Part shown: piece by piece, positions 21,728 to 34,716 of the stretch
Layout of the letters: every line of letters begins with the position of its first letter
Numbering within the stretch: position 1 is the first letter of the stretch
DNA from: JBDHUW01 sp039809345
GTDB taxonomy: Bacteria; Patescibacteriota; Gracilibacteria; Absconditabacterales; Absconditicoccaceae
Reading direction: 5' to 3'
Assembly (NCBI GenBank): GCA_039809345.1
Contig: JBDHUW010000006.1
Location: 1 to 56,671 of the forward strand
DNA: 56,671 nucleotides
Translations under genes and position numbers: made by a program
Notes under the pieces: model-generated
What the model was told of the DNA's origin: nothing
Database searches by the model: none
What the model saw: the letters and a program-made list of their open reading frames with translations, nothing else

Positions 21728-22534
21728 TTACTTACTATTCACAATCTCTCCTTTCACTTTCACGTTTCTTGTTAGCCACTTGATTTTCAGCGCCTCCCGG
21801 TTTTGAATTGCATACTGAATCACTGAGAATAGCGTAGTAACCACTAGGTATAATCATACTCCGTTTGGCGTACTCCAGATGAATGATCCCATCATGAATA
21901 CTAAAAACAAGTTCATAGGTCACATCATTTTTGACATATCAGGCATCACTTGTCAGTTTGGTCATACTGTAGGCGCCTTAGGCTGATTTTGTTGAAACAT
22001 CATAGTCAACTTCGTTTGAAAGTATACCAAGATAGCACCAATTACCGTAAGTGGGATACTATTTTTGGCAAAAAGGTCTAATCCAAAGAACATCTTATTT
22101 ATGTTCGCAAGGTCTGTAAACTGACCTGCAAAAGGCACAAGGAAGCTATAAATACTATCCGCCGAGATCGTTCCAGATGCGAAAGACCTAATCACATAGA
22201 GCAATCATATGAACACAGGAAGCTGTACTAGCATTCAGAGACATCATTTCAGAGGAGCCAATCATCACTGTTTCATAAGCTTCATCGACTCTTGGCTCAA
22301 TGTCTGTGGATCATCTGCATATTTTTCTTGGAGCTCTTTCATTTTCTTTTGCATATCTCCCATCCCTTGCTGCATAGCTGCTTGCTGTTTCGTAGTGTTC
22401 CACAGCAATCACCTAATCAACAATGTCAAAACGATAATTGCCCATCATAAATTTCCATCAAACACATAGAGCAACAAAATCAATATATTGAAAATTGGAC
22501 GATACACCAATGCATTTCACAAAGCTTTAAACAT
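21728..22534 (-). CDS. yidC: Membrane protein insertase YidC/Oxa1
   Basis: 268 residues. Five membrane helices without the large periplasmic P1 domain, as in Gram-positive YidC2/Oxa1. The first helix region GWAIIVLTLLIRGLLWNTTK contains the conserved hydrophilic-groove Arg; KMKELQEKYADDPQTL is the cytoplasmic hairpin. The order before a membrane PH-like gene recalls the yidC neighbourhood. TAA stop; convergent with the thioredoxin-like gene. Confidence 0.93.
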
Positions 22535-22600
22535 ATTTTTCAACACACCTAAATGATAAATAATTCTAGAATTCATATATAATAAACTGTATTCATTATA

Positions 22601-23227
22601 CTACTCTTTCTTTTTCATATAATCTACAATCACCTCTCACAAAGTTTCTACGAGAACTTTGAATTTGTCATCATCAATTTCACTAGTCTCATCATACGCC
22701 TCCTCCACACTATCAGCATCTTCTTGTACCAATTGCATATCACGAATACTATACATTTTACTAGCTACAAGCGCAGGCTGATAAATATGACGAAACTCAA
22801 TTCTCTCATCCTGCTCTGTAGCAAAGCTAATATGACCATCCTTTAGTATAGGAGAAAGCCCACTTGCAGGCGTCACGGAAATATCTTGGATTGAAGATCG
22901 TGATAATATCTTGATGCTATATTTAAAGAATGAATCCCAAAGCACGATATACAGATGTGTAGAAGTGACAACCATCACATCAAAATAGCTACGAAGAAGC
23001 ATATAGATACCAATCAAGTACAGAAGTCATACCAAGCTTGCAAAAACAATCTGCATAATCTCGACAGGGACTCGGAAACGCACCACCCTATGCACAAAAA
23101 ATATTAGCAAAAACAGTGCTATACACTGTATTAGCACCTTAATGTATGCGATCGGATGACGTCAAATCAATAAACGGATGTCGCGGCTTCATACCAAACG
23201 GTTGAGTAGATACGTTCTCCACAACAT
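22601..23227 (-). CDS. Membrane protein with PH-like (bPH2) domain
   Basis: 208 residues. Two membrane helices (about 30-50 and 60-85), followed by a beta-rich stretch (HLYIVLWDSFFKYS, SSIQDISV) like bacterial PH domains and an acidic tail. Function unknown. It lies 66 bases upstream of yidC on the same strand. Confidence 0.6.
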
Positions 23228-23248
23228 CACGTATTGTTAGTATATAAA

Positions 23249-23473
23249 TTATTTTTTTGCAGCTTCAATTTTTTTCATTTTTTCTGCATATTTTTCCATA
23301 CGTCCTTTAGACACTTGTTTGATTTGCAATCATTTGTTGTATGCAGGGTGACATGCTGGACAACTTTCAACTTTGATAGGACCAGGCAATGTAGATGCTA
23401 CAGTAAATGAATTTCCACAGATACAGTTTACAACTGCTTCTTTGTGGTACTGAGGATGAATTCCTTTTTTCAT
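23249..23473 (-). CDS. rpmE: 50S ribosomal protein L31
   Basis: 74 residues, MKKGIHPQYHKEAVV start typical of L31. It keeps the zinc-binding C-type motif with NCICGNSF and ESCPACHPAY. The start chosen is the conserved MKKGIHP rather than an upstream ATG. Confidence 0.96.
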
Positions 23474-23536
23474 TGTAATATATAGTAGATTGATGTAAAA
23501 GCCACGCGTATATACGTAGCACAAGCACACTGCGTG

Positions 23537-24043
23537 CTATTTATGTCATCTCTTGTAAAGATGTCCTTCTAACTCATGTTCATACAACTCATTTCCTGCG
23601 AACCATAGAGCGATTTCTTGCTCTGCTTCTTCAGGAGTTGCTGATGCATGGATCAAATTTGGCAACCAGCCGTTTTTATGATTAGCATACTCACGAGACA
23701 TATGAGAATAATCTCACCTGATCGTTCATGGAAGTGCTTCCTTGGGACTAGTAGATCAAACCATCTTTCTAACAGTCGGAATTGATTCAATCCCTTCTAA
23801 CACTATCGCGACTACTGGTCATGACATCATAAAATCAGCATTTACTCTATATACTTCTTCTCATCGACGAGAGATAAGGGTTCCTATCTTTTCATAATGA
23901 GCATGAGCCAAGTTCTCATCTACCCGAACCATTTTCAATCACACTAAGTGCAGTCATACCTTTTCAAAACGAGTTAAGATTTCTCAAACAATATTCCTCT
24001 TCACTGCGTCTGGCTTCAGAATTACTAATGTTTTTTGTATCAT
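23537..24043 (-). CDS. ndk: Nucleoside diphosphate kinase
   Basis: 168 residues. TLVILKPDAVKRN at the start and the phospho-histidine motif NLIHASAT (family NVVHGSDS) near 131-138. It moves the terminal phosphate between nucleoside triphosphates and diphosphates. A SPKEALPGTIRGDY segment with two TGA glycines also fits. A short insertion before the active His makes it longer than the usual 140-150. Confidence 0.95.
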
Positions 24044-24111
24044 GGTGCTACATAGCTATAAAACAGTTTTTCTATAGTATAAATTCACAAACAAATTGCA
24101 AGCCATACTCT

Positions 24112-24717
24112 CTACTCCTCACTCATATCAAAAGTTTCTACTGGCTTTTTCTTGAAAAAGAATGTAGGCATTCTCGTAGGGAATGAGATATTAGATAGCA
24201 CCAGTACCGTGATAAAGACATGAATTGCAATGATTGAAGGTGTTTGTAAGATAATAATTTTATAAATCTCTTGAATCTGTAATCAGGCAGTCAACGACTG
24301 CAATGCAACAGGGTCAAAAGCTTGTTGTCCAACTACAGCAACTCACAATGTAGTAGCTATACTTATGATAGTAAGGGGTATACACAAAAGAGTCAAAAAA
24401 AATCTCCCAACTCATTTTGCATGGAAATGTATCGACACGCGAGATTTCAGAAACAGGAGCAGCAATAGCAACAAATAAACCACCAATACAATAATCGTAA
24501 TATTAGAAAATGCTGGCGCTACTGACTGTCCTACATCTGGAGCTACTCTATTCAACCATGTAAGGAATGATAGTATCGCTGTAGGCATAGTCAAACATAG
24601 TACCATCAATAGATAGTTACCAAAAACGATTCTCAACATTTTTTCTACCCCAATCGCCAATGAAAATACACACAAAATACCAATAGCTCACAAAACAAAA
24701 TACTCTCGAATTGCCAT
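24112..24717 (-). CDS. Multi-pass membrane protein of unknown function
   Basis: 201 residues, about five membrane helices, with only three TGA glycines. I do not recognise the family. It is upstream of ndk and divergent from the prepilin-like gene. Confidence 0.65.
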
Positions 24718-24805
24718 AGGAGCAAATACACAAAATAAAGAATTGCATTTTTTGTACGAAAATCTACTCTAATTGCAAATTTGTTTTTTCAGTTCATCTA
24801 CCATA

Positions 24806-25528
24806 ATGCAAAAAAAAGGATTCACTCTGATCGAGTTAGTAATATGAATTGTGATTATTTGAGTTGGTCTCATCGCAGTGATAAACATATTACAATATGC
24901 AGTTAGACTGACCAACTCTACAAAATCCCAAGTAGTAGCTATCAATCTCGCAAGAGAATGAGTAGAGACTGTTTTCAATATTAGAGACTCAAATCGGAAA
25001 ATGTTTGCAAGTAAAAAGAATGAATGTCGATTATCTACAGAACCAGATTATGATGATCCAGATTGCGCATCATTCCCATGGATGACCGCAAACACACACT
25101 ACTACATCAAGTCTCCTATCAATGATATCACATACTTTACCGGAGAAAGCATCTTACTGTCTACGCACTGAGTGCCTCTAAATGTCCTAGAAAACAATTG
25201 AGACGACGGCGCAACATCATCACGATACAGAATGTGTTTGTATCAAGGACCGTGAACTTGAAGTACGTATCGAGATAGTTGTGAATCAGGGACGGCAGGT
25301 CAGATCAATACAAAATATGGTAAATATCGAAGATGAATTGAAATAAAAGGATTGTACAGCAAAGTAGGAGCGTGATGAACGATTATACCTTGATGCGCCA
25401 ATTGAAATGTCTGATGATCGTGTACGGATGATGATGCTAAAGAGCTTCGCTTCTGTAGCAGAGTTGATTACGAATTCGGTATCACGAGAAGGATTGAGTT
25501 CTGTAGCGCAATCACAAACTTTCAATAA
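24806..25528 (+). CDS. Type IV prepilin-like protein
   Basis: 240 residues. The class III signal MQKKGFTLIELVIGIVIIG gives a prepilin peptidase site after GGA-coded Gly5, Phe at +1 and Glu at +5. A Cys-rich C-terminal domain (at least eight Cys) suggests disulfide-stabilised exposure. It resembles PilV/PilW-like minor pilins. TAA stop, 8 bases short of the convergent mutL stop. Confidence 0.88.
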
Positions 25529-25536
25529 AATTGGTA

Positions 25537-27294
25537 CTATTTTCTATGAAACAAAGTATCCATATCTCACTTATCAAAACGCCACATAAATGGCCTTCCA
25601 TGCTGACAGACAAACATTCATGGGATAGTTTCTAATCACTGTTTGATAAGAGATTGCATCTCCTGAGGATAAAGACGTTGTCATGCTTTGATAGAGGTTT
25701 TGCATGCCTTTTCTGCATACAGAGTATCTGAGATTTTTTCAAATGTTGGATTTCCCAATGTCATAATCATACGAACTACATACTCTAAATCATCTGCATA
25801 ATCAGCAAAAAATGTAGGGATACTATAGATTGCTATTTGATTAGAAGATAGGAGAGAAACGTCAAATCATAGTGATGACAATATCGTTTCGTACTGTTCA
25901 GATGGGAATGCCGGTGAAGTAGATATTGAAACAGGTTGCAATAATTGATGAGAGGTATTGGTTTCTGCACTATATGTCCTCATACGCTCATATGCGATTC
26001 TCTCTGCCAATGCATGCTGGTCAACTACATAAAGAAAGTCATTGTCTTCTAAAAGTACATACATATCTCGTAGTTGTCATATGATACGCCATTGTAGGGG
26101 GATAGAGGCATTTTCTTCTGAAAATGATATGAGCCTATCCTCCGAATCTTGAGATCATACACCAAGAGATATTTGTGGTTCATAAGAGAAAGGCAAGCGG
26201 GCACCTGCTCATACATACGAATCTGTAACTGGTGAATGCAATGAATGATGCGTAAAAGAAGAGGACGCAAGCTGTTTCAGCTGACTCTCATCGACCTGCA
26301 TTATCTTTTGATCTCCAAGTGCCTGGCGCACAGCTTGCAAGACACACTGATACATAGACCCCGGATCTGCAAAACGAACCTCTTGTTTTCTTGGATGCAC
26401 ATTCACATCTACCGCATCAGAAGATATATCCACAAACAGAAAAGCCAATGGGTATAATCCCCCAGCCAACTGCCTATCATAAGCTTGCATAATTGCTTTT
26501 TTGAGTATCCTATCTTGCACTGGACGTTGATTCACATATATTTTTATATGCTCTGGTGATCCAAACGACAATGCCGCATCCGAAAATACTCAGTACATTC
26601 TAAGAGCATCATTGTCAAAATCCAAAATACGAATATGTTCAACCCGTTCATCCTTGAACAACTGACGGAATCTTTCTATAAAATCTGTGCAAATTGGAAG
26701 ATCATAAACTGTCTTCATATCTTTTTGTAGCACCCAATGTTTATCCCAGTGCATAAGTGCATATCACAAAAACACATCATAACAATAAAAATATTCGGTC
26801 TGAGATGACTTTAAAAACTTCTGACGCACTGGTACATTGTAAAAAAGATTCTCTATAATCACAGTAGTCCCCTGTTTCCCTGCAACTGGCACTGGCACTA
26901 CAGAAATTCCTCATGTCGCATTTGACAGTTTAGATGCTATCATATCTTGACTGGTTTTTGTCATGATTGTCACCTGACTCACCTCTGATATACTTGCTAG
27001 GGCCTCACCACGAAATCAATATGTAGATAAGCTGTAGAGGTCATTTTCATCAACTATCTTACTTGTAGCATATCTGGTCAATGTAAGTGGAATATCTGCT
27101 TGTGAAATTCAAACTCCGTCGTCCTCTACCTGAATACGATCTTTTCATCATCACAAAATACTTACTACTATATGTGAAGCATGTGCATCAAGAGCATTTT
27201 CTATAAGTTCCTTACAAATACTTGCCGGTCTTTCTACGATTTCTCCAGCCTTCAATTTATTTATAATATGATTTGGTAATACGCGTATTGGCAT
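25537..27294 (-). CDS. mutL: DNA mismatch repair protein MutL
   Basis: 585 residues. GHKL ATPase start MPIRVLPNHIINKLKAGEIV, ENALDAHASHI, and an EDDGVGI region. The C-terminal dimerisation part ends VCQHGRPFMW, matching the CPHGRP motif. It couples MutS binding to strand incision. mutS is also present about 24 kb away. Divergent from the exonuclease gene with 68 bases between. Confidence 0.96.
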
Positions 27295-27362
27295 TTCTAG
27301 GTAATAATCAATAAATATTTTTTTTCAATTGAATCTTGAGGAGATAACTATACATACATAGT

Positions 27363-29384
27363 ATGTTATTGCGCGAAGATCTCAAATACATTGTCTTGGA
27401 TTTCGAAACAACCTGAACAGACAAGAAGTATGATGAAATTATACAAATATGAATCATTGAATATGATTACACTTGAACAGTAATCAGAGAATTTTCTTCT
27501 TTTTGTAAACCTCAGAATACCGAAAAACTGCATGACATCATAGATATGATTACAGGAATCTCTATGGAGAGTTTAGAAGCCGCTCCCTCATGGCACGAGA
27601 TATATAATCTGATAGCAAGGTACTTTGATGAAAAAACAGTCATAATCTGACACTCCGTATGATTTGATATTGCTTTTCTCACCCGCTATGGGATCAAAAC
27701 TTTTTATACTTCTATCGACACATTACAACTTGCACAAAGCATCAAACCATATCTTCCGAGCTATGCGTTGGAAATCATAGCTTCACACATTCTCAAACTT
27801 GATAAAAAAATCAACGTAGCGTATCATGATGCGTTAGTAGACTGTCAAACCACTGGCAAGGTTTTTTTCTCATTGCTACAAAACTTAGAAAGCGTATTTT
27901 ACAACTTCCCATATCTTTGGGAGATCAGCAAACGCACATCTAGCTGACTATGAATCTGTATGTCATATAGTGAAGAACGCCATTTATTGAAGGAAATTCC
28001 GACTCTAGAAGAATATTCTACATCTATCGGAAAATCATCATCACAGGGGGAAATTCCAGTGGGAACTTATTATGCTGGAGATCTCTATTTTGATGATATA
28101 TTGGAACAGTCAATACGCTGAAACCATATAAGCTGCTTTGCACAACACCAAAAAACGCAATTGGCACAAAAGAAACTAGCAGCAAAGGGTATTATGCTCC
28201 CTCTCCATGAGCCACAAATATTTGATAAAACATTGTTACATGCGCTTTTCACAAAAAAAGAAATAGAATCTTGGGAGCGACATGTGATCGTAAAATACAT
28301 AGTCCATTGTATTCACTGACACAAATCATATCATGCAGTAAATCGCTATGATTATATGATCTTGCAAGCATGTAGTTCTCTTTCTCAATACGCCTCACAT
28401 AGAAAGCTTTTTTCACACAATGAGCTCTTTAATGCACTGCAAACCCTTTCACTACCTACAGACACACAAATAATCATATATGACAGAGAACGGCTTATTG
28501 ATAGCTGGAAAAAATGGCGTTATAATAGTATCGACCTATACTGGCTAGCTGATTCAATTGAGGCAATTTTGTATAAGCATACTTTGCTAGGTCAAAAAAC
28601 CGAGTCTTTAGAGACACTGCTCTCAACTCTTTATATTTTCATTGGACTTTTTTCAAGTGAAGTGAGTGATTACATAAAATACTATAAAGCTGAAAAAATA
28701 CTTGTAGAAAGATATAGCCAATCTCTACACTTTCAAAGAAGCAAAAAAATATGGGATAGATTTTGTGAAAAAATTTCAGGGCTAGCTAACCATTTGCAAA
28801 TGAGCGAGTACACATTGATAGAAAAACGTTTTTCTCGCATACAAAGTATCCTTTCTGCGCCGTTTTCTGCCACAAACAAACGATCTGATTACGCGCAACG
28901 AATCATACTACAAGAAAATGACACTTTTGTGTCTCGATCTGATATTACAGAGCTTTTGCAGTGATATTCACACACCATACTCTCTGTATTGGACAAAAAA
29001 CTACCAATACTCCCTATACAATGAAATAAGATTACACCTCGTGAGATAGCAAAATGGAAAGATATTAAAGTATTAGAGAATCCAAAAATCTGTATCATTT
29101 CGCCCTCTAAACCCGCTGCTCAACAGCTAATCACCTCACTTCACAAATCAAAAGTATATTGAGATTGCTTCTTGGGTGCTGAACATGTAACTGGTGGAGC
29201 TGGGAAAATTATCCAACAAGCCTTATCAAAAAGGTCATATATTCTCGTCTGAGGATACTGATTTTGCCTCCAAGCAATAGCTAATGGCGTAGAATTTGAC
29301 ACAATCTGCGCTTTAGATATAATACAGTATGGAGAAATTAACCCCTTCACAGATATCTCATACTACGCAGCGCAGAAAGCATAG
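27363..29384 (+). CDS. DnaQ-like 3'-5' exonuclease fused to a degenerate DinG-like region
   Basis: 673 residues. N-terminal DEDDh exonuclease: LDFETTGTD (about 12-20), HSVGFDIAFL and YHDALVDCQTT, all with TGA where glycine is expected. The remaining 450 residues lack a Walker A motif but end with a segment (KICIISPSKPAAQQLI, YILVGGYGFCLQAIANGVEFD) that recalls the second helicase domain of DinG, in which WEGVD follows. This could be an exonuclease-helicase fusion with an inactivated motor. Exonuclease call firm; C-terminal assignment tentative. Confidence 0.75.
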
Positions 29385-30408
29385 AAAAAATATCGTGCTT
29401 TTAGCTTTTTGATATACAATTTTATTGGGGGGGATCATTTGGGCTTTCTCACCACATGAATGAGATAAAGAAAAAGCGATTCTTTGATCTGCCAAAGAAA
29501 ATTATGGTAAAATCATTACTCCTCTAACCACCCCATTACTTCCCGTCAACATATCACGATGATGAGAAGTAGCCTCCAAGCCAAAATCTGCTACAACAGA
29601 AAAGCAACAAATACCGATAGAGAAAACAAAATTAGTGCAAGAGATGCAGAATATAGAAGAGCCTGTTTCTATTGTAGAGCAGACTACTTCCTCTGACAGC
29701 ACTATCAATACTAAAATAACTTGTAAAGAAGTATGATTGTGCGAAAAGGTTCGTTTTAGTGAGTGATTCTCAAATAAACAAAAAGAACAGTATTATTCAA
29801 TTATACTTGGGACCATTCATCAATTACAAGAAAATATTCTTCTTCCTGGAGGCATAGCAGATAACCTTTTTTCAATATCACTCGTAGCACACCCTTGAGA
29901 ACGTAGATGACGATGAGGAAGCAAAACGATAATTCTTCATACAGCAGAAATGAATGGATTACAGGAATTTCGTGAAGTGTTGACCCATGAATTATGACAC
30001 ACGATTGATCTATGAATCTTGGTATGAACAAGCCCTACATTGAATCCAAAGTTTGTTTTGTGAAGCAAAACAATGTTCCCAATTGATGACATATCCCTTG
30101 AATTTTATAGTATATCACGGACAAATAGTTCAACAAGAAAATCGGATGCCGTATACACTGATTTTGTAGCTGGTTACGCAATGACAAATCCCTATGAGGA
30201 TTTTGCAGAAACATTTAATATGTACCTATGGCATCATGATGTATTTCGTGAAATGATGAAATCATCTTTAGCGCTACAACAAAAATATGCATTTATGCAA
30301 AATGTGTTTTGAAATTTCTTCTTCTCGGCAAATGCTGAGAAAGTATATGATGTTAGCAAGAATCCGCAACGAAGACCATGGGACACCACTAGATTGAGAC
30401 TTGATTAA
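29329..30408 (+). CDS. Membrane-anchored HExxH zinc metallopeptidase
   Basis: 359 residues. ATG at 29329 lies inside the end of the exonuclease gene (56-base overlap). A basic cytoplasmic start (RRKHRK) precedes one membrane helix (about 22-40), a linker and a protease domain with HELGHTID at 220-227 and a downstream EDFAETFNMY that may supply the third zinc ligand. The glycine in HELGH is TGA. It resembles a putative zinc-dependent peptidase of the MtfA/anthrax lethal factor-like kind, but I cannot name the family. Confidence 0.78.
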
Positions 30409-30456
30409 TCACCATAAATATATACATATTATATCAATATATTATTATTAAACAAT

Positions 30457-31620
30457 ATGGCATTAGTAATTATTATCACAATTATGGTACTTTGAATGGG
30501 GATCGTATGAAGCATCTATGCTTCTATAAACCCATTTATTGATAAACTGTGAGATATTAGCAACTACAATGCTGCATACTATGGAGCGATGATGAATATC
30601 GAAAGATGACTGCTGGCATTGAAATTTCATGATGCTGGATTTGAGTGAAAATCATGAGTCGGAGAATGAAATATAGCTGATTGAGAAATCAATCACGATT
30701 TCGGAAGAATTACAACTACACCGAATCGTCACCGGTACTGGCAAATAACCTCTAGAACAACAAACTCAATACCTGGTTCATGAGACGGCAATGTAGAATC
30801 GCTCTTCTCTGCTCCAGATAGTAATATGTATAATTCACTTTCATACTATGAATGACTAGAATTACCTCTATACTTAGACAATACAACCCTAGCGACACAA
30901 TACTACACCACAGTGCCAGCCAACTTATGAACAATTTGAACCAACCGACACATTAGATGAACATTTAGGCTTCCCCCTAAGATCACTTCTGGATTCAACG
31001 GCGCCCTCCTTGATGACAGTAGTGATGTAGATTCAGACACTATCAATGACGACATAATAGTAAACCGATCACTTTTTGGAGTGGATACTACTGCAGTGTG
31101 AGACCCAACATTTACTATATATCCAACCATTAGCAACAATTTTGGGATATTCTCTCCTAGATATGAATATGACAATGCTATTAGAGAATCAATTCTAAAT
31201 GATTGAGGACAGAACATCAACACGCTAGCAACTTCACCCAATACAAATTGATTTCATTTTGCCATCCCTGGTGATGCACAAATATCAGCACTTTCATGAC
31301 ACAATGTATTGCCTCTGTGAGCAGATATTGGGAACACATGATTCAACTACATATTCAGCGACACCGCAATCTCGTGACTCACATTGCGCTTCAACATAAG
31401 CAATCGTATGCGTACAAGTGATGGGAATCTATATCCGTTTTTAGAGCGAAGATTACTTGCATGTACAAATGCTGGAGTCTGCAACAACAACATCACACTG
31501 CCAGACAAATTCTTCACAATAGATGGATCAACTACTATTGGAGACTATACAGTCAAGATCAGAATCAAAAAACCTGTCAGAAGTACGTCAAATACATCTA
31601 ATTTCACTATCATATTCTAA
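30457..31620 (+). CDS. Pilus-associated or surface protein with N-terminal anchor
   Basis: 387 residues. The hydrophobic N-terminus MALVIIITIMVLGMGIVGSIYASIN is PilX/GspK-like but lacks the classic prepilin cleavage motif. A long polar exterior domain follows, with NFGIFSPRYEYDN and GIRVTLRF-like beta strands. Many TGA glycines. It abuts the glycosyltransferase gene (ATG overlaps the TAA). Function unknown. Confidence 0.6.
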
Positions 31621-33197
31621 TGAAGCTACTAGAGATTTTTGATGTAAAAGCTACATATCCTCGTCGGTATACATTCCGAACTATCATGCCATGAATTCTT
31701 GCATCTTTTATAGTGCTTTGGATACTATTTTGATATTCAACATTTGTATTTCGATGATATACTAACGCAATATTTAGTGTATGAGTGCTAATACTTGTCT
31801 ACTATTTGCGGTGGTTGGTAAGAGGGTGTGATTATATTGTATCGACAACTAGTGCACTTTTTGAACTCAAAAAATATGAAAGGATAGATTTCAATAGAGT
31901 GTTAACTAATCCAATTTGACATCAAGAAAAAGCATTAGCTAAAAAGATATTACCAGATCTAAATCACGCGGATGTGATTCATCGATGTATGATTCCTATG
32001 TACAACGAAGATCCAAGTATATTATATGAAACTGTTGAAGCCATTGCTCTGTCCAAATATGATCTTAGCAAAATCGCTATTACGATTCACTGAGAAGCTC
32101 ACAGAAAAGATTGTTTTGAAGCCGCATTGGCAGCATGCGCTCCTCTATCAAATCGCTTTTGATATTTTGGTCATACACTACATGTATTACAACCAGATGA
32201 AACTGCAGGGAAATGAGCAAATATTACTTATTGAGTAAAACACATCTATAAAGAAATTCTCAATCATTTTGAAACCACACCAGACAAGATACTTGTCACA
32301 ACCCTTGATGCAGACAACAAGGTAGATGCATCCTACTTTTCAAATCTCACATATACTTATATTTGTACACCAGATAGAAAATATGCGTCATATCAACCAG
32401 TTATTTTCTTTTTCAATAACTTTCGACAAGCGCCATTCTTTTCAAAAATAGTTAGTTTGTTTAATACTTTTTGGATACTCTTCAATTTTACAAAAAAATA
32501 CTGACCAAGAAATTTTTCATCACATGCTCAACCACTAGATGCCTTGATAGAAGTGGATTTTTGGTCAAAGCAAACAATTGTCGAAGATTGACATCAGTAT
32601 TGGAGAAGTTTTTTTGGATTCAATGGTAAATACCAATGTATCCCTGTATATGCAAAAATCTATCATGACTGTAATCTAAGCTCATCAATCCTCAAGACCG
32701 TGAAGGCACAATACAACCAAATGAGAAGACGAGCGCATGGTGCGCAAGACATTCCATATACTCGATGTCTCATGCTAGATCAACGGAAAACACTTCCAAA
32801 ATCTAGAGTGGTGTTTGAGTTTCTTAGGTCGCTTGAAGGCATATTTTTGTGGTCTACTCTACATGTCGTGCTCTTGGCATGATTAGCATTTTCACTTATG
32901 AAGGACATTCAACTATCAAGCTACATCAGCCTGGGAGCAGCTATTTCAATCTTCACAAATATCGCAATTACACTCACTATAACCTCCCTCCTTCTTTCCC
33001 TTATCATATTCCCATTTTCTACACTACCATCAAAACGAGAAAGGATAAAAAGAGTCTCTCTCTTTTTAATATACTTTTTTATCTTTGTAGGCCCCTCATT
33101 GATTACATTTTCTGGACTACCTGCATTTCACACGCAGATTGCTATCATGCTTGGGAAACCATTGAAGAAATTTAATGTGACGACGAAAGTGAGATAG
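31620..33197 (+). CDS. Membrane glycosyltransferase, GT2-like
   Basis: 525 residues. Two N-terminal membrane helices, a GT-A domain with PMYNEDPSILYETV and the DAD metal motif near residue 230, then four C-terminal helices. It resembles cellulose-synthase-like/processive GT2 enzymes, which extend and export a polysaccharide. The QxxRW motif appears replaced by a KTVKAQYNQMRRRA segment. Its ATG overlaps the preceding stop by one base, so the pair is translationally coupled; its end overlaps tsaD by 26 bases. Confidence 0.82.
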
Positions 33198-34203
33198 TAG
33201 TTAGCAATCCCACGACCCCAATCATCGCACCATTGTCTGTAGAGTAAAGTTTTTTTGAGGGACGGAGAAGTTTTTTTCACTGATATTCTTGTATGCGAGA
33301 TTGTGCAACTTCAAATAATCTATCACTTGCCGAAACTCATCATACTATTCATACAGTGGCAGGTTTATACATATCTACGGCATAAAACAATTTGTGCATA
33401 AGCGTATCTACCACCGCTTCTTGAAACTCGTAAGCTATGTCATATAAAACTTTTCACTCTATAGGTATTCACTGCTTATTGAGCTTTTGCAATAAATTAT
33501 ATGCTTGAGATTTCATACCAGAAAAAGAAAAATCATAGTGATTTTCATGACTCGCCATGAGGATTCTTTTGAAGTGAAACTCTGGATTTTTTACTCACTT
33601 CAATGCTTGTTCACTTATCCGCTGCCCACCTGGATATGGACCACCAAGCATACGAGCAACCTTATCGAAGCACTCTCAGGCTGCATCATCAAGAGTTTTT
33701 CCTAGCTTAGTGATAGTGAGATTTTCTATCTTGATTTCCCCGACATCTGTAGTATTTTTTGCGCTCACATGATAGATTTCATTGTGCCCACCGGAAGCCG
33801 TCAAGACAATCCAAGGGAACTTCAATTCATGTATATCTCTATCCAAAAGCAGAGAAAACACATGACCGTAGATATGATTTACTTCTACCAAGGGCTTTTT
33901 ATATTGCCTAGAAAGTAAGTGAGCTACTGTCTTTCACACAAGCAGTGATCACGACAGTCATGGACTAGTTGTCACACTGATTCTATCCACAGTAGGTATA
34001 TCATCCAAGAAATGTGCTACCAACTGTACTATATGTTCGCTATGCAATCTAAATGAAACCTCTGGCACTACTCCCCCATACTTTTGATGGTCTTGTATTT
34101 GACTATATGCTAATATTTTGTCTACAAAAAAAATACCATTTTCTTCACGAACTATGGCCAAGGAAGTATCATCACAACTAGTTTCTATCGCAAGTGTCTT
34201 CAT
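33172..34203 (-). CDS. tsaD: tRNA N6-threonylcarbamoyladenosine transferase TsaD
   Basis: 343 residues. Starts MKTLAIETSCDDTSLAIV; has the metal ligands in HIYGH, SGGHNEIY and ends with YSTDNGAMIG. It builds t6A37 in ANN-reading tRNAs. Normal length. The last eight codons overlap the opposing glycosyltransferase gene. TAA stop. Confidence 0.97.
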
Positions 34204-34209
34204 AGGAGA

Positions 34210-34545
34210 TTATATTTTTACTTCTACTTTCATCTTTCATGGATGCAGAGCTTTGGGGATCGTAATCAATAATATATTGTCAGAGTTTACCGTACTTGTG
34301 ATGCGATCAAAATACACATATGGAGGCAATTGTACTTCCTGTGTGAACTCTCATCGATAGCACTCGTCTTGCTGGATTACAAAATCCTCTTTCAGTTTAG
34401 GCTTCATTCTTACTCATTTGATCTGTAATTTGAAATCGTCAAAATAGAGCTCAATACTCTTTTTTTGGACACCTCAAAGTGGCATCATGATGACAATCTC
34501 TTTCGGAGACTCATATATATCCATAGGGATCGATATTTGTGACAT
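34210..34545 (-). CDS. Hsp20 / alpha-crystallin small heat-shock protein
   Basis: 111 residues. The fold runs from SIPMDIYESPKEIVIMMPLGGV to LLITIPKALHPGKMKVEVKI, matching the alpha-crystallin core (vdiyet...i....pGv.....i...l.I.ip). The usual N-terminal extension is short; the frame stays open upstream without ATG, so translation could begin earlier at a non-ATG codon. A chaperone for unfolding proteins. Confidence 0.87.
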
Positions 34546-34716
34546 GAGACTAGTATTAGCTTTTTTACTACTCTTTGCAAGGAAAATAAAATCATATGAA
34601 GAGGTAAAACACAATCCTAAATTAAAAGAGGTTTATTTTTGATAGCAGAGCCATGATTACCACAATTGTCAACCCCATTATTTTGCAAATTATAAGAAAA
34701 AAAATAATATATATAT

